Assembly: GCA_024123955.1 (NCBI GenBank)
Contig: CP099652.1
Span: forward strand, 4,836,001-4,900,000
Length of the DNA stretch: 64,000 nucleotides
Direction of reading: 5' to 3'
From: Oxalobacteraceae bacterium OTU3CINTB1
GTDB lineage: Bacteria; Pseudomonadota; Gammaproteobacteria; Burkholderiales; Burkholderiaceae_D
Below, in pieces: positions 1-7,924 of the stretch (position 1 is the stretch's first letter; each line of letters opens with the position of its first letter). The translations under genes and the position numbers were made by a program. The notes beneath the pieces are model-generated. The model was not told the DNA's origin, ran no database searches, and worked only from the letters and a program-made list of their open reading frames with translations.

Positions 1-50
1 CCGTCATCGGCCGCATGGCCGAAGGCGCGGCGCGCGTGCGCGTCGAGTAG
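1..50 (+). CDS. C-terminal end of an upstream gene (partial)
   Basis: The frame entering the window reads VIGRMAEGAARVRVE and stops at TAG 48-50. The pattern (VIG followed by a short charged tail) resembles the extreme C-terminus of AIR-synthase/PurM-like proteins, but 15 residues are too few to assign a family. The next gene starts 229 bases downstream, so the two are probably not tightly coupled. Confidence 0.35.
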   Translation, partial: VIGRMAEGAARVRVE

Positions 51-279
51 CCACGCCTGAAACCGGCCGGGGCGCCCGCCTTGGCCGCGTGTTTCACCAT
101 TACGATCCCGCTCCAGAAGTCATTGTCGATATTTTCGAACGTAGACCCGTAATTTTTCCGCTTTTACTTTTCCCCGTCGTCGCGGATACTTCATTCCAGC
201 AGCGAGCAACGCGAAATAAAAGCCGCGAAAAACGCAAACCACTCTATCGAAATTATTCAACATAACTTAGGAGCTTACC

Positions 280-933
280 ATGCCAACCGCCATCGCCAAA
301 CCAGGCAACACCCTGCTGAACCCAACCAACCACACGCTGATCATGATCGATCACCAGTCGCAGATGTCGTTCGCCACCAAGTCGATCGACCCGGTCCAGC
401 TGCGCAACAACGTCGCGCTGGTCGCCAAGGCGGCCAAAGGCTTCGCCGTTCCGACCATCCTGACCACGGTCGCCGAAAAGTCGTTCTCCGGTCCGATCTT
501 CGACGAAATCAAATCGGTCTTCCCGGACGAAGTGGCGATCGACCGCACCACCATGAACACTTGGGAAGATCCACGCATCGCCGACCGCGTCAACGCCATC
601 GGCAAGGACAAGATCGTGCTGGCCGGCCTGTGGACGTCGGTGTGCATCGTCGGCCCGGCCCTCTCGGCGCTCGACCAGGGCTTCGAAGTCTACGTCATCA
701 CCGACGCCAGCGGCGACGTCTCCGACGAAGCGCACGAACGCGCCGTCGAACGCATGGTGCAATTGGGCGCCCGCCCAATGACCTCGCTGCAGTATCTGCT
801 CGAACTGCAGCGCGACTGGGCGCGCGGCGAGACCTACAACGAAACCGTGGCCACCTCTATCGCGCACGGCGGCGGCTATGGCCTCGGCCTGATCTACGCC
901 AAAACCATGTTCAACGCCGGCGAAGGCCACTAA
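280..933 (+). CDS. isochorismatase-family cysteine hydrolase (YcaC-like)
   Basis: A 217-residue cytoplasmic hydrolase of the isochorismatase superfamily, close in layout to YcaC-type proteins of unknown physiological substrate. Asp24 in the IMIDHQ strand and Cys122 in LAGLWTSVCIVGPA occupy the catalytic Asp and Cys positions. The usual Lys is not obvious; Arg89 (AIDRTTMNTW) lies nearby. Length is normal for the family. The start is fixed by a good ribosome site (taggag, about 6 bases upstream). A strong hairpin follows the stop. The LysR gene downstream points towards it, so it is not clearly part of an operon. The family call is firm; the substrate is unknown. Confidence 0.85.
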   Translation: MPTAIAKPGNTLLNPTNHTLIMIDHQSQMSFATKSIDPVQLRNNVALVAKAAKGFAVPTILTTVAEKSFSGPIFDEIKSVFPDEVAIDRTTMNTWEDPRIADRVNAIGKDKIVLAGLWTSVCIVGPALSALDQGFEVYVITDASGDVSDEAHERAVERMVQLGARPMTSLQYLLELQRDWARGETYNETVATSIAHGGGYGLGLIYAKTMFNAGEGH

Positions 934-940
934 GCAGATT

Positions 941-965
941 CGGGCCGGGCATCAAGCCCGGCCCG
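941..965. terminator. GC-rich hairpin between convergent genes
   Basis: A perfect 10-bp stem (CGGGCCGGGC pairing with GCCCGGCCCG) around the 5-base loop ATCAA sits between the stop of the isochorismatase-like gene and the stop of the convergent LysR gene. There is no long T run, so it may be a weak or bidirectional terminator or transcript-end stabiliser. Confidence 0.55.
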
Positions 966-969
966 CCGA

Positions 970-1881
970 TTAATCGCCCACGCCTTCCACCATAGCCGGC
1001 CGGGTGATTTGCATAAGCCAGTTGAACACCACCTCCGCGCGCGGCGCGATGTGGCGCCGCTGCGGCACCATCAACGACACCTGCATCGGCGGCGCGCGAA
1101 ATTCCGGCAACACTTCGACCAACTCGCCGCTGTCGATCAGGCGGCGGTTGGTCGGCAGCGCGACCTGCATGATCCCCAGTCCGTTCAGGCAGCCCGCCTG
1201 CATGAACGTCGAGCTGTTGACCGACAGCGCCGCGCGCATCGGCACCTCGCGCACCGCACCATCCGCCACGTAGCGAAAGGCCGCACCGTCGCTGCGCAGA
1301 CTAGCGGAGTAATGGACGATGCGATGTCCCGCGAGGTCGGCCAGCGTGCGCGGCATGCCGTGCCGCCGCAGATACGCCGGACTGGCGACGTTACACATCG
1401 CCATCGCGCCCAAGGGCCGCGCCACCATATCGGAATCGGGCAGCGGCCCGATCCTGACCAGCGCGTCGAAGCCTTCGCGCACCATGTCGATGCGGCGGTC
1501 GTTGACGCTGATGCCCAGGTCGAGCAGCGGATGCTCGGCCAGCAGCGACTGCAGGTGCGGCATCACAAGCTCCTGCGCGAACATGCCGGGCATGTCGATG
1601 CGCACCTTGCCGCGCAGCGCGCCGGCGGCGGGCCGGAACATCCCCTGCAACTGGTCGGCCTCGGTCAGCAGCTCCCTGCAGCGGGCCAGGAAGGCCTCGC
1701 CGTCGGGCGTGAGCCGCACGCTGCGCGTGGTCCGCTGCAGCAGGCGTCCGCCCACCTCCGCCTCAAGCGCCTGCACCAAGGTCGAGACCCGGCCCTTGGC
1801 CAGGCCCAGCTCCTCGGCCGCCCGGGTGAAGCTGGCCAGTTCGGCGACGCGACAAAATACCCTCAACTCACTCAGATCCAT
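970..1881 (-). CDS. LysR-family transcriptional regulator
   Basis: A 303-residue LysR-type regulator. The N-terminal winged helix (MDLSELRVFCRVAELASFTRAAEELGL, then a recognition helix near KGRVSTLVQALE) is followed by a substrate-binding effector domain (from about residue 90, RGKVRIDMPG). The upstream in-frame ATG at 1911 would add ten residues (MNCFVKKNNR) that are not typical, so the start at MDLSEL was chosen. It is divergent from the SDR gene at 1985, and a dyad with a T-N11-A core lies between them. By LysR convention it probably controls the SDR gene and itself. The inducer is unknown. Confidence 0.88.
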   Translation of the reverse strand: MDLSELRVFCRVAELASFTRAAEELGLAKGRVSTLVQALEAEVGGRLLQRTTRSVRLTPDGEAFLARCRELLTEADQLQGMFRPAAGALRGKVRIDMPGMFAQELVMPHLQSLLAEHPLLDLGISVNDRRIDMVREGFDALVRIGPLPDSDMVARPLGAMAMCNVASPAYLRRHGMPRTLADLAGHRIVHYSASLRSDGAAFRYVADGAVREVPMRAALSVNSSTFMQAGCLNGLGIMQVALPTNRRLIDSGELVEVLPEFRAPPMQVSLMVPQRRHIAPRAEVVFNWLMQITRPAMVEGVGD

Positions 1882-1925
1882 GCGATTGTTCTTTTTGACG
1901 AAACAGTTCATTCATTTTATAACGA

Positions 1926-1940
1926 TTTATCTTCGATAAA
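1926..1940. promoter_or_regulatory. candidate LysR box between lysR and SDR gene
   Basis: TTTATC-TTC-GATAAA is a 6-3-6 inverted repeat with a T-N11-A core, lying in the 103-base divergent interval. Position and form fit the binding site of the adjacent LysR protein. No footprint evidence exists here. Confidence 0.45.
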
Positions 1941-1984
1941 CAGAACGGTAAAGTGGGGACCTCTTTCATCCATCCGGAGCATCC

Positions 1985-2758
1985 ATGAACACGATCACCC
2001 AAGCAAACCGCATCGCCCTCGTCACCGGCGCCAGCCGCGGCATCGGCCGCAGCCACGCGCTGAAACTGGCCGCGCGCGGCGTCGATGTGATCATCACTTA
2101 TCTGAACGGCGAAGAACAGGCCACCGCCGTGGTCAAGGAGGTCGAGGCGCTGGGCCGCCGCGCGGTCGCTTTGCGCCTCGACGTCGGCGCCGCCGGCACG
2201 TTCGCTGCTTTCGCCGACAGCGTGCGCGCGGCGCTGCAAACCACCTGGGGGCGCGAGCGCTTGGACTACCTGGTCAACAACGCCGGCGGCGGCATCCACG
2301 CCTCCCTGGCCGAGACCACGGAGGAACAATTCGACCTGATGATCAACACCCACCTGAAAGGCACCTTCTTCCTGACCCAGAAGCTGCTGCCGTTGATTGC
2401 GGACGGAGGCCGCATCATCAACACCTCGTCGGGGCTGGCCCGCTTCACCTTCGGCGGTTACGCCGCCTACGCGTCGGCCAAAGGCGGGATCGATGTGCTG
2501 ACGCGCTACATGGCGCTGGAACTGGGCCCGCGCGGCATCAGCGTCAACGTCGTCGCCCCGGGGCCGACCACGACGGACTTCGGCGGGGGCCAGGTGCGCG
2601 ACGATGCCGCCATGAATGCGCAGCTGGCCAGCATGACGGCGCTGGGCCGCAACGCGAGCGCCGACGACATCGCCGGCGTGGTCGCGACACTGCTGACGGG
2701 GGACGCCGGCTGGATCACCGGCCAGCGCATCGAAGCCTCGGGCGGCCTGCTGCTCTGA
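1985..2758 (+). CDS. SDR-family NAD(P)-dependent oxidoreductase
   Basis: A 257-residue classical short-chain dehydrogenase/reductase. The cofactor motif TGASRGIG begins at residue 14, NNAG follows in the middle, and the catalytic Y-x-x-x-K appears as YASAK after the conserved Ser (TSSGLARF). The C-terminal ITGQRIEASGG matches the usual end of FabG-like SDRs. A GGAG ribosome site precedes the ATG. It is divergent from a LysR gene that probably regulates it, and its stop is six bases from the stop of the convergent gene. SDR membership is secure; substrate cannot be told from sequence. Confidence 0.88.
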   Translation: MNTITQANRIALVTGASRGIGRSHALKLAARGVDVIITYLNGEEQATAVVKEVEALGRRAVALRLDVGAAGTFAAFADSVRAALQTTWGRERLDYLVNNAGGGIHASLAETTEEQFDLMINTHLKGTFFLTQKLLPLIADGGRIINTSSGLARFTFGGYAAYASAKGGIDVLTRYMALELGPRGISVNVVAPGPTTTDFGGGQVRDDAAMNAQLASMTALGRNASADDIAGVVATLLTGDAGWITGQRIEASGGLLL

Positions 2759-2764
2759 TCTGTC

Positions 2765-3277
2765 CTATTTATTGTCCCTGTAATTGGCCGACCAGGTGAC
2801 GGAATAGATTTTCCACAGCCCGTCGCGCTTGACCATCTGCCAGGCCTCGACGCCGTGGTTCTGCACCACGCCGTCGAACAGGAACTCGTAATCGAACATC
2901 ACCCAGGCCAGATCGCCGTCCTGGGTGATCTTCAAGTCGTAAAACTTTTCTTCGACCTGCCGCTTCTCTGTTTTGACGAATTGGACAAAATCGTTGTAGC
3001 CGCCGGCGCGCACGCCGTCGAAGTTTGGATCGACCTCCTTGCGGATTCGGGACACTTGCTTGTCGGTCGCCGGCGACGCGAAAAGGATGTTCGAGTTAAG
3101 CATCAACGATGACAGCTTGCGCGCATCCTTCGCCTTGAGCGCCGCCTGGAAGTCGGCGGCCACCGCCGCGATGGCTGCTGCGTCCTCCGGCGTCGCCACC
3201 GGCTTGGGCGGCGCCGCCTGCGCGCTGCCCGCGCCAATCAACACCATCAACACTGCCGCGCGAACAAATCGATACAT
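2765..3277 (-). CDS. secreted NTF2-like (DUF4440/SnoaL-type) protein
   Basis: A 170-residue protein with a signal peptide (MYRFVRAAVLMVLIGAGSAQA) and a mature part with the alpha+beta pattern of the NTF2-like superfamily: a helix with AAVAADFQAALKAKDARKL, and a C-terminal strand ending WKIYSVTWSANYR. The start is placed at MYRF because it gives a signal peptide and has AAAGGA upstream; a longer in-frame start 89 codons earlier would run across the divergent vapB promoter. Such proteins are small periplasmic ligand-binding or enzyme-like domains. No catalytic residues can be assigned. Confidence 0.7.
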   Translation of the reverse strand: MYRFVRAAVLMVLIGAGSAQAAPPKPVATPEDAAAIAAVAADFQAALKAKDARKLSSLMLNSNILFASPATDKQVSRIRKEVDPNFDGVRAGGYNDFVQFVKTEKRQVEEKFYDLKITQDGDLAWVMFDYEFLFDGVVQNHGVEAWQMVKRDGLWKIYSVTWSANYRDNK

Positions 3278-3424
3278 TGGGAATCCTTTAAAGATGAGAC
3301 GTCGATAGTATGGGAATATGGCAAAAACATCAACATAGCCGCCCGACCTGAAACCAAGCCATCGTCTAGATTTAACGATGCTAAAATAGATGCGGCTCAA
3401 CATCACGATTGATTCAGGAGCGCC

Positions 3425-3625
3425 ATGAGAACCACTGTCACGATTGACGACGAGCTTTACAACCGGGCTCTGGAGGTCGCGGACCCAGCCATGGACAAGG
3501 CAGATCTGTTTCGCGAGGCCATAAAAACCTTTGTGCGGGTCCAAGCCGCCAAGCGATTGGCGGCTTTAGGCGGCGCCGCCCCAGACATGGCCGACGTGCC
3601 CCGCCGCCCAGCCGAGCCGACCTGA
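3425..3625 (+). CDS. vapB: VapB-type antitoxin
   Basis: A 66-residue antitoxin of a type II toxin-antitoxin pair. The N-terminus [19 protein letters not shown] is a ribbon-helix-helix DNA-binding motif of the VapB/MetJ-Arc type; the tail ([14 protein letters not shown]) would wrap the toxin. AGGAG stands before the ATG. Its TGA overlaps the ATG of the toxin frame, the usual coupling for vapBC. The partner is broken (see the next entry), so this antitoxin appears orphaned. Confidence 0.82.
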   Translation: MRTTVTIDDELYNRALEVADPAMDKADLFREAIKTFVRVQAAKRLAALGGAAPDMADVPRRPAEPT

Positions 3626-3886
3626 TGAGCGCCGTGCTTGTCGATACTTCGGTATGGGTCGACCACTTCCGGCGACTTGGGGCTACTTCCGACGATCCAG
3701 CATGCCAGCTTGCGCGAGACGATGGCGTTCATTGAACGCGAAACGCTATACGGCTTAGGATGCGGGCTGGTTGACTTGGTTTTATTGGCATCCACCCTGC
3801 TCACCCCTGCCGCCAGGCTGTGGACACTCGACCAGCGACTTGGCAAACTAGCCGCGCGTTTTCATGTGGCGCATCAATTCCCTTGA
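3625..3886 (+). pseudogene. vapC: VapC PIN-domain toxin, internally deleted and frameshifted
   Basis: The start overlaps the vapB stop and reads [17 protein letters not shown], the canonical VapC N-terminus with its first catalytic Asp. At about 3672-3674 the reading jumps to another frame: DLGLLPTIQHASLRETMAFIERE and on to GLGCGLVDLVLLAS...RLWTLDQRLGKLA, the C-terminal half of a PIN toxin. Around 40 residues that normally lie between these parts are missing, so the lesion is an out-of-frame deletion rather than a point frameshift. Read straight, the N-terminal frame stops after about 36 codons. A functional RNase is not expected. Confidence 0.8.
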
Positions 3887-3912
3887 CAGCCATACAGCCG
3901 ATCTCGTACATT
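3883..3912 (+). promoter_or_regulatory. sigma-70-like promoter for the leuA leader
   Basis: A consensus -35 TTGACA (3883-3888) and a -10-like TACATT (3907-3912) are separated by 18 bases. Transcription would start near 3919-3920, that is at the ATG of the leucine-rich leader peptide. The -35 overlaps the stop codon of the vapC remnant. Confidence 0.55.
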
Positions 3913-3919
3913 AAGGCCT

Positions 3920-4003
3920 ATGACTTCGCATCTGCACCTATCCGCTTTCCTGCTGCCGTCTGCTGGCCTATCGCTAGCAGCGCGCCTACTAGCACGCGCT
4001 TAA
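3920..4003 (+). CDS. leucine-rich leader peptide upstream of leuA (candidate attenuator peptide)
   Basis: A 27-codon ORF reading MTSHLHLSAFLLPSAGLSLA and ending ARLLARA. Eight of 27 residues are Leu, and five of those use CTA, a codon rarely used in the neighbouring genes; two CTA codons are adjacent near the end. The tandem CTA pair sits in the loop of a 6-bp hairpin (AGCGCG 3979-3984 with CGCGCT 3995-4000). This is the hallmark of transcription attenuation by leucine, and the next real gene is leuA. The promoter position suggests a leaderless transcript; AAGG 4 bases upstream is the only ribosome-site-like match. Too short for routine gene calling; the function is inferred from composition and place. 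Confidence 0.55.
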   Translation: MTSHLHLSAFLLPSAGLSLAARLLARA

Positions 4004-4086
4004 TCCGCGTTCCAGCCGCGTTTTCAACGCACCCCGTGCCGGCCACAAGCCGCACCCGTCTTCAAAACCCAGGAAAGTCCGCACCG

Positions 4087-4209
4087 ATGCTCACCACGGC
4101 CACCCATGCTCCATCCCGCACCGGCGATTCGATCGCGCCGCGGGCTGACGCGCGTGCGTTTGGCCCGGCACTGCTACTGCTAAAACTACCGATCGGTTGC
4201 CTGGCCTAG
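4087..4209 (+). CDS. second leucine-codon ORF plus terminator-like hairpin before leuA
   Basis: A 40-codon ORF ending PALLLLKLPIGCLA, with the codon run CTG CTA CTG CTA AAA CTA at 4171-4188. Directly after it an imperfect hairpin forms (GGTTGCC 4195-4201 and GGCC 4203-4206 pairing with GGCC 4218-4221 and GGCAGCC 4226-4232) followed by TTT. The TAG stop lies in this hairpin. Leu codons just ahead of a terminator-like stem is attenuator geometry, and it is closer to leuA than the first leader. There is no good ribosome site, and the same frame is open from further upstream, so the true start is uncertain. Confidence 0.3.
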   Translation: MLTTATHAPSRTGDSIAPRADARAFGPALLLLKLPIGCLA

Positions 4210-4304
4210 CGTTCCGTGGCCGCCCGGCAGCCTTTCGCCACACGCAGCGCCAGCACCCGCCGGCATCCCAGCACTTCCCAATTTAAAAGACCCAGGAGCA
4301 CCCC

Positions 4305-5999
4305 ATGATGTTGCAGAACCCAGCAGCGAAGTACCGCGCCTTCCCACCAGTTCAATTGTCCGATCGCCAGTGGCCCAACAACATCATCTCCAAGCCGCCG
4401 ATCTGGATGAGCACCGATCTGCGCGACGGCAACCAGGCGCTGATCGAGCCGATGAGCCCCGAGAAAAAACTGCGCTTCTTCGAACTGCTGGTCAAGATCG
4501 GCCTCAAGGAAATCGAAGTGGGCTTCCCTTCGGCTTCGCAGACCGACTTCGACTTCGTGCGCAAGCTGGTCGAGGAAAACCGCATCCCCGACGACGTCAC
4601 CATCATCGTGCTGACCCAGTCGCGCGATGAGCTGATCCGCCGCACGGTGGAAGCGGCGGCCGGCGCCAAGCGCGCCATCGTCCACCTGTATAACTCGGTC
4701 GCGCCGGTGTTCCGCAAGGTCGTCTTCGGCATGTCGCGCGAAGAGATCACCAACATCGCCACCACCGGCACCACACTGGTCAAAGAGCTGATCAAGCAGC
4801 ACCCGCAAACCGACTGGGGCTTCGAGTACACGCCGGAGTCGTTCTCCACCACCGAACTCGATTTCTCCAAGCATATTTGCGACGCCGTCACCGCGATCTG
4901 GGAGCCGACGCCGAACAACAAGATGATCATCAACCTGCCGTCGACGGTCGAATGCAGCACGCCGAACGTCTACGCCGACCAGATCGAATGGATGTCGCGC
5001 AAGCTGGCGCGCCGCGATTCGCTGATCATCAGCGTCCACCCGCACAATGATCGCGGCACCGCCGTCGCCTCCGCCGAGATGGCCGTGATGGCCGGCGCCG
5101 ACCGCGTCGAGGGCTGCCTGTTCGGCAATGGCGAACGCACCGGCAATGTCGACCTGGTCACCCTGGCCTTGAACCTCTACACCCAGGGCGTGCATCCTGG
5201 CCTGGATTTCTCCGACATCGACGAAGTGCGCAAGTGCGTCGAAGAGTGCAACCAGTTGCCGGTGCATCCGCGCCACCCGTACGTCGGCGACTTGGTGTTC
5301 ACCGCCTTCTCCGGCTCGCACCAGGACGCGATCAAAAAGGGCTTCGCGCAGCAGAAGGAAGGCGCGATCTGGGAGATTCCGTACTTGCCTATCGATCCGG
5401 CCGACCTGGGTCGCAGCTACGACGCCGTCATCCGCGTCAACAGCCAGTCCGGCAAAGGCGGCATGGCCTACTTGCTGGAGCAGGACTACGGCTTGGTGCT
5501 GCCGCGCCGCCTGCAGATTGAGTTCAGCCGCGCGGTGCAGGCGGTGGCCGACGCCACCGGCCTGGAAATCACCGCCGATGGCATCTACGACATCTTCAAC
5601 AAGGAGTACTTCGAGCAAAACTCGCCGTACGCCTACAACTCGCACAAGATGGTGGAAGACACCAGCAGCGACGAGCCGGTGCAGATCGACATCAACCTGA
5701 CCCACCGCCAGGCGCCGATGGCGCTGCAAGGCGGCGGCAATGGCCCGATCGACGCCTTCGTCGACGCGCTCGGCCTGGACATCAAACTGATGGACTACCA
5801 CGAGCACTCGATCGGCTCGGGCGCCAACGCCAAGGCGGCCTGCTATGTCGAACTGCGCCTGGCCAACGGCCCGACCCTGTTCGGCGCGGCCACCGACAGC
5901 AACATCCTGACCGCCTCGTTCAAGGCGGTGCTCAGCGCGGTCAACCGCCAGCTGAACACCATCGAAGCGGCGCAAGCCAAAGGCGCGGTAACGGCCTAA
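4305..5999 (+). CDS. leuA: 2-isopropylmalate synthase
   Basis: Catalyses the first committed step of leucine synthesis, condensing acetyl-CoA with 2-ketoisovalerate. The 564 residues match the long leuA class (about 560 residues) rather than the 510-residue enteric class. [11 protein letters not shown] (about 36-46) carries the metal-binding Arg-Asp of the HMGL-like TIM barrel; [10 protein letters not shown] supplies the HxH metal ligands; GNGERTGN is also conserved. The C-terminal region (from about residue 440) is the LeuA regulatory domain used for leucine feedback. CAGGAG precedes the ATG pair. It is monocistronic here; leuBCD are not adjacent. The leader described upstream would add transcriptional control by leucine. 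Confidence 0.95.
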   Translation: MMLQNPAAKYRAFPPVQLSDRQWPNNIISKPPIWMSTDLRDGNQALIEPMSPEKKLRFFELLVKIGLKEIEVGFPSASQTDFDFVRKLVEENRIPDDVTIIVLTQSRDELIRRTVEAAAGAKRAIVHLYNSVAPVFRKVVFGMSREEITNIATTGTTLVKELIKQHPQTDWGFEYTPESFSTTELDFSKHICDAVTAIWEPTPNNKMIINLPSTVECSTPNVYADQIEWMSRKLARRDSLIISVHPHNDRGTAVASAEMAVMAGADRVEGCLFGNGERTGNVDLVTLALNLYTQGVHPGLDFSDIDEVRKCVEECNQLPVHPRHPYVGDLVFTAFSGSHQDAIKKGFAQQKEGAIWEIPYLPIDPADLGRSYDAVIRVNSQSGKGGMAYLLEQDYGLVLPRRLQIEFSRAVQAVADATGLEITADGIYDIFNKEYFEQNSPYAYNSHKMVEDTSSDEPVQIDINLTHRQAPMALQGGGNGPIDAFVDALGLDIKLMDYHEHSIGSGANAKAACYVELRLANGPTLFGAATDSNILTASFKAVLSAVNRQLNTIEAAQAKGAVTA

Positions 6000-6005
6000 G
6001 CTTTT

Positions 6006-6341
6006 TTAATGTGGCGCCGGCGGGAACAACGCGTTTCCGCCGGCCGCCCACAGCATCACGCCCATCACCAGCGCTGCGCCCAGCAGCCATCCCCACACCC
6101 TGCCCGCGCGCACGGGTGAAAACGCGAACACGAACAAGCCCGCATGCACAACGAAGCCCAGCATGGTGCCGATCACCACGCCGTCGGCCAGGGTCAGGCC
6201 GGAAAGAATCGGCAGGCCGAACGCCGTCAGCGCGCCGAATAGCGACGCCACCACGTAGCCGCCGACGGTCGCCGCCAGCAAGCGCGATACCACCATCCAG
6301 CGATAGCGCGCGGTCACGGCGCCCTTGCGTTTTGCAGTCAT
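6006..6341 (-). CDS. DUF3649 small membrane protein
   Basis: A 111-residue membrane protein with three likely helices (RLLAATVGGYVVASLFGALTAF, GTMLGFVVHAGLFVFAF, and VWGWLLGAALVMGVMLWA). This is the DUF3649 type, usually found beside PepSY proteins in siderophore loci. The start is MTAKRKG: its ATG overlaps the TGA of the PepSY gene by four bases, showing translational coupling. A longer in-frame start exists but would overlap the PepSY gene. Its role is probably accessory to iron-complex reduction or uptake at the inner membrane (inferred from the neighbourhood). Confidence 0.7.
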   Translation of the reverse strand: MTAKRKGAVTARYRWMVVSRLLAATVGGYVVASLFGALTAFGLPILSGLTLADGVVIGTMLGFVVHAGLFVFAFSPVRAGRVWGWLLGAALVMGVMLWAAGGNALFPPAPH

Positions 6342-7906
6342 GTTTTGCGTCCCTTGCGGTGGACCTTGAGCGCCGCCGTCGCCAGCAGCACGCCGAAACC
6401 GATGGCGGTCAGCTCGACGCCGGCGCTTTGCCAATCGGCTGCGGCGATATAGCTTCCAATATGGCGCCCGGTCGTCAGCGCGTTCAGCACAGGCAGGCCG
6501 GCGCACAGCAAGGCGCCCAGCGCCAGCTGCTCGATCCACGCCGACGCGCGCGGACGCACGGCCGCGTGCAGCAGCGTCGCCAGCCACACCATGAAGAAGG
6601 CGCCGATCTCCCAGCCGGGGCGCGCCGACAGATCCGCCGGCATCAGCCGGTTGGCATAAAAATAGCCGATGCAGGCCAGCACCGCGCCGCTGATTGAGGC
6701 GGTATTGATAGCGTCTATGCAGCGGTAGACGCCGGCCGTCGCGGAACCGAATTCGGCGCCGCTCTTCTGACGCCGCTTGATCAGATACAGGATGGTTCCC
6801 GTCGCCATCAGCGCCGTGCCGGCCAGACCGCTCATGAAATACAGCCAGCGCATGGTCCAGCCGCCGAAGCGGGCGTAATGCAGATGTTCCATCACGCGAT
6901 GCGTGGCTTGTCCCACCGATTCCTCCACCGGGTCTGGTTTCTTCAGTTGCAGCACCGCGCCGCTGACGCCATCGAACAGCACGACGCCAGGCTGGTTCAG
7001 GATGCGGCCAGTATCGCCGTCGTCCATCGCGCGGCCGAACACCCTGACCGCCATGCTGGCGTCGCCGGGCCGTTCGATCACCAGCATGCGCACCTCTCCG
7101 CCCAGCAGCGCCCGTGCCTTTGCCAGCAAGGGCGCTATTTGCGGCAACGGCGCCGGCGTGCCCGTCATCTTGCGGCGCGGCGCCGGCGCTTCCGCCGCCA
7201 GATCGTGCTCCATCCGTTCGTACGCCTGCTCGTCGCTGCCGTAGGCCGCGCGCAGCGGCAGCGGGATAAAGCTCGAATAAAAAATCGCCAGCCCGGTGAG
7301 CGTGATCATGAACAGGAACGGCAAGGTCAATACGCCAAACAGATTGTGCGCGTCGAGCCAGGAGCGCTGCCCTTTGCCGGGACGAAAAGTGAAGAAGTCG
7401 CTGAAGATGCGCTTGTGGACGATCACGCCCGACACCAATGCCACCAGCATCCCCATCGACAGCACGCCGACGATCCAGAACCCGGTCAGGCCGGCCTGCA
7501 GCGAATAGTGAAAGGTCATGAAGAAACGGCCGCCCTGCGTCTCACGCCCCCACGGCGCGGGCAGCACGGCACCGCTGGCGGGGTCGATGGCCTGCTGCCG
7601 CTCGCCGCTTTTATCGCGCCAGAACAGCCGCAGCGCCTCGTCCGGACGCGCGGGCAGCTCGACGCGCCAGAAGCGGGCCTTGGGCGCCTGCGCCGCCAGA
7701 TAGCCAAGCGCTTGTTGGACCGACGCCCCTGCCGAAATCGGCCGCGCCGGCGCGGCGACCTGCGGCGCGGCCTGCATCCAGCGCGTGATCGGTTCGCGGA
7801 ACACGCTCAGCGTCCCGGTCAGGAAGATGGCGCACAGCAGCCAGCCCGTTATCAGGCCGCCCCACGTGTGCAGCCATCCCATCGAAAGACGCCAACTATC
7901 CCTCAT
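6338..7906 (-). CDS. PepSY-domain inner-membrane protein (siderophore-iron reductase type)
   Basis: A 522-residue PepSY-associated TM protein. A first membrane segment (LHTWGGLITGWLLCAIFLTGTLSVF, about 10-35) is followed by periplasmic PepSY regions, a central pair of helices (residues about 140-165 and 190-215, the latter LFGVLTLPFLFMITLTGLAIFYSS), and four C-terminal helices. Homologues of this layout are suggested to reduce ferric siderophores in the periplasm. It lies between the TonB receptor (18 bases away) and DUF3649 in one minus-strand operon. Initiation at MRDSWRLSMGWLHTWGG fits the family start. Confidence 0.82.
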   Translation of the reverse strand: MRDSWRLSMGWLHTWGGLITGWLLCAIFLTGTLSVFREPITRWMQAAPQVAAPARPISAGASVQQALGYLAAQAPKARFWRVELPARPDEALRLFWRDKSGERQQAIDPASGAVLPAPWGRETQGGRFFMTFHYSLQAGLTGFWIVGVLSMGMLVALVSGVIVHKRIFSDFFTFRPGKGQRSWLDAHNLFGVLTLPFLFMITLTGLAIFYSSFIPLPLRAAYGSDEQAYERMEHDLAAEAPAPRRKMTGTPAPLPQIAPLLAKARALLGGEVRMLVIERPGDASMAVRVFGRAMDDGDTGRILNQPGVVLFDGVSGAVLQLKKPDPVEESVGQATHRVMEHLHYARFGGWTMRWLYFMSGLAGTALMATGTILYLIKRRQKSGAEFGSATAGVYRCIDAINTASISGAVLACIGYFYANRLMPADLSARPGWEIGAFFMVWLATLLHAAVRPRASAWIEQLALGALLCAGLPVLNALTTGRHIGSYIAAADWQSAGVELTAIGFGVLLATAALKVHRKGRKT

Positions 7907-7924
7907 ACCGCCACCGCGCCGCGA

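Noticed and set aside
3820..4209. A 129-codon frame running from the vapC tail to before leuA as one gene.
   Set aside because: It overlaps the vapC remnant and the promoter; only its last part with the Leu codons is of interest as a leader.
4206..5975. Long minus-strand open frame over leuA.
   Set aside because: His/Asp/Val/Arg-rich composition typical of an antisense frame of a GC-rich gene; leuA is unambiguous.
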